Of a DNA stretch of 64,000 bases, positions 63,319 to 64,000 are shown piece after piece; the stretch's first letter is position 1, and every line of letters starts with the position of its first letter. Source of the stretch: Silanimonas sp021297925 (lineage in GTDB: Bacteria; Pseudomonadota; Gammaproteobacteria; Xanthomonadales; Xanthomonadaceae). The stretch spans positions 372,001-436,000 of the forward strand of contig JAPZTL010000004.1 of NCBI GenBank assembly GCA_027532825.1, in the 5' to 3' direction. Below the pieces are notes generated by a model, which did not search any database, was not told where the DNA came from, and saw only the letters and a list, made by a program, of their open reading frames with translations. Position numbers and translations under genes: made by a program.

Positions 63319-64000
63319 TCAAGCATTCATCGTTGAGAAATCGACGCGTGCGGCCCAAATCCCGTTCGAGTTTCCGGACATGAATTCTCCAGCCAGCTCC
63401 TCGCATCGCGCGTAGGCGGCGATCGCTAGACCGGGGCCGGCCGTCAGTCTTCGCGCGCCAAGTCTCTCCAGTTCGTTGACGCCGGGCAGGCCAGGAAGCG
63501 CCATGACATTCAGGGGGACTGCGATGGATTTCGCTATGGCTTCGATCTCGCCGGCGTCCGTCGCGCCGGGAACGAACAGGCCATCACAGCCAGCATTGGT
63601 ATAAGTCAAGGCGCGCGAGATCACTTCAGAGGGCCGGCCTTCACTTGCAACGAGCCCGAACAGATAGACGTCCGTGCGCGCGTTGATGAACAAACTGCTG
63701 CGATCGTGCCTCGATCGAATTGCCGCAATCTTCGAGGCAAACGCGGCAGGTGTGTCATGGCCATCCTCGATATTGATCGAAGAGACGCCGGCAACTACGA
63801 GTGCGTCGACAAGATCTGCAACGTCGCCAGGCGAGCTCGAGTAGCCACGCTCGATGTCGACCGAAAGCGGTGTGCCGGGACAAACGCGTCGGATCTCGAT
63901 GGCACGCTGAATGATTTGCGTAGCCGTGAGCGCTTCGCCGTCGGAAAGGCCCAGAGACCAAGACACACCTGCGCTGGTGGTCGCGAGAAGCGGCGCACCC
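63319..64000 (-). CDS. Isocitrate lyase/PEP mutase-family enzyme (5' end outside window)
   Basis: About 227 residues of the C-terminal part are visible; the start is beyond base 64000. SVDIERGYSSSPGDVADLVDALVVAGVSSINIEDG carries the metal-binding D-x-E-x-G of the PEP mutase/isocitrate lyase superfamily, and FINARTDVYLFG and LFVPGATDAGEIEAIAKSI follow the order of oxaloacetate decarboxylase or dimethylmalate lyase-like members. It cleaves or rearranges a C-C or C-P bond in a 2-oxo acid; the substrate cannot be told. Codon use is like the two lower-GC genes downstream of it. Confidence 0.85.
   Translation of the reverse strand, partial: GAPLLATTSAGVSWSLGLSDGEALTATQIIQRAIEIRRVCPGTPLSVDIERGYSSSPGDVADLVDALVVAGVSSINIEDGHDTPAAFASKIAAIRSRHDRSSLFINARTDVYLFGLVASEGRPSEVISRALTYTNAGCDGLFVPGATDAGEIEAIAKSIAVPLNVMALPGLPGVNELERLGARRLTAGPGLAIAAYARCEELAGEFMSGNSNGIWAARVDFSTMNA

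Overview
The window is about 70% GC, coding-dense, and reads as the chromosome of a Xanthomonadaceae/Lysobacteraceae gammaproteobacterium (inference: Lysobacter, Luteimonas or Silanimonas type). Evidence for this is the complete hisGDCBHAFIE operon led by a TrpR-family regulator, bifunctional HisB and HisIE, a HiPIP gene, FeoAB with a cysteine-tailed small protein, a complete leucine/isovalerate catabolic gene set, and an effector carrying the XVIPCD domain that marks substrates of Xanthomonadales type IV secretion systems.

Layout. 1-7.5 kb: the 5' part of a Fur-box-preceded FecA-like TonB receptor, an NAD(P)-binding protein, two GNAT acetyltransferases and mfd. 7.5-15.3 kb: TrpR-like regulator plus the his operon, behind a perfect 24-bp palindrome that lies inside its promoter. 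15.3-25.5 kb: diguanylate cyclase, secreted phosphoesterase, old-yellow-enzyme reductase, methionine-salvage mtnBDC, HiPIP, rmuC, amino acid permease, Nudix hydrolase. 25.5-31.4 kb: efpL and a leucine-degradation operon (liuC, liuD, mvaB, an SH3-GNAT fusion, an SDR). 31.5-38.9 kb: Fur-box-preceded feoAB plus a Cys-rich partner, an HscC/J-protein chaperone pair, and liuB. 39-44.8 kb: an Ala/Pro-repeat lipoprotein, thiolase, and a membrane-stress operon (ribbon-helix-helix protein, PspA, YqiJ-like, flotillin-like, small TerB-like protein). 44.8-54.6 kb: a NarL-type two-component pair divergent from a membrane protein, isovaleryl-CoA dehydrogenase, leucine dehydrogenase, a 2OG oxygenase and fused isobutyryl-CoA mutase icmF.

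54.6-64 kb is the accessory part. It holds a DUF2075-type nuclease-helicase, a membrane-anchored Mrr-like endonuclease, a decayed gene with three frameshifts, a repeat-rich spacer, then a lipoprotein immunity protein and a GH19/peptidoglycan-binding/XVIPCD effector. After a methyltransferase and small conserved genes come lower-GC genes (4-TM protein, NIPSNAP, PEP mutase-family) that run off the end.

How the genes work together: leucine dehydrogenase, LiuA, LiuB/D, LiuC, MvaB and the thiolase cover leucine to acetyl-CoA except the branched-chain ketoacid dehydrogenase, and IcmF adds C4 acyl-CoA isomerisation. The most exciting item is the effector/immunity pair at 58.3-60.3 kb, in which a lower-GC lysozyme and immunity module appears to be grafted onto a native high-GC delivery domain. 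No secretion apparatus, RNA gene, insertion sequence or CRISPR array was seen, and no gene-free stretch exceeds 300 bases.
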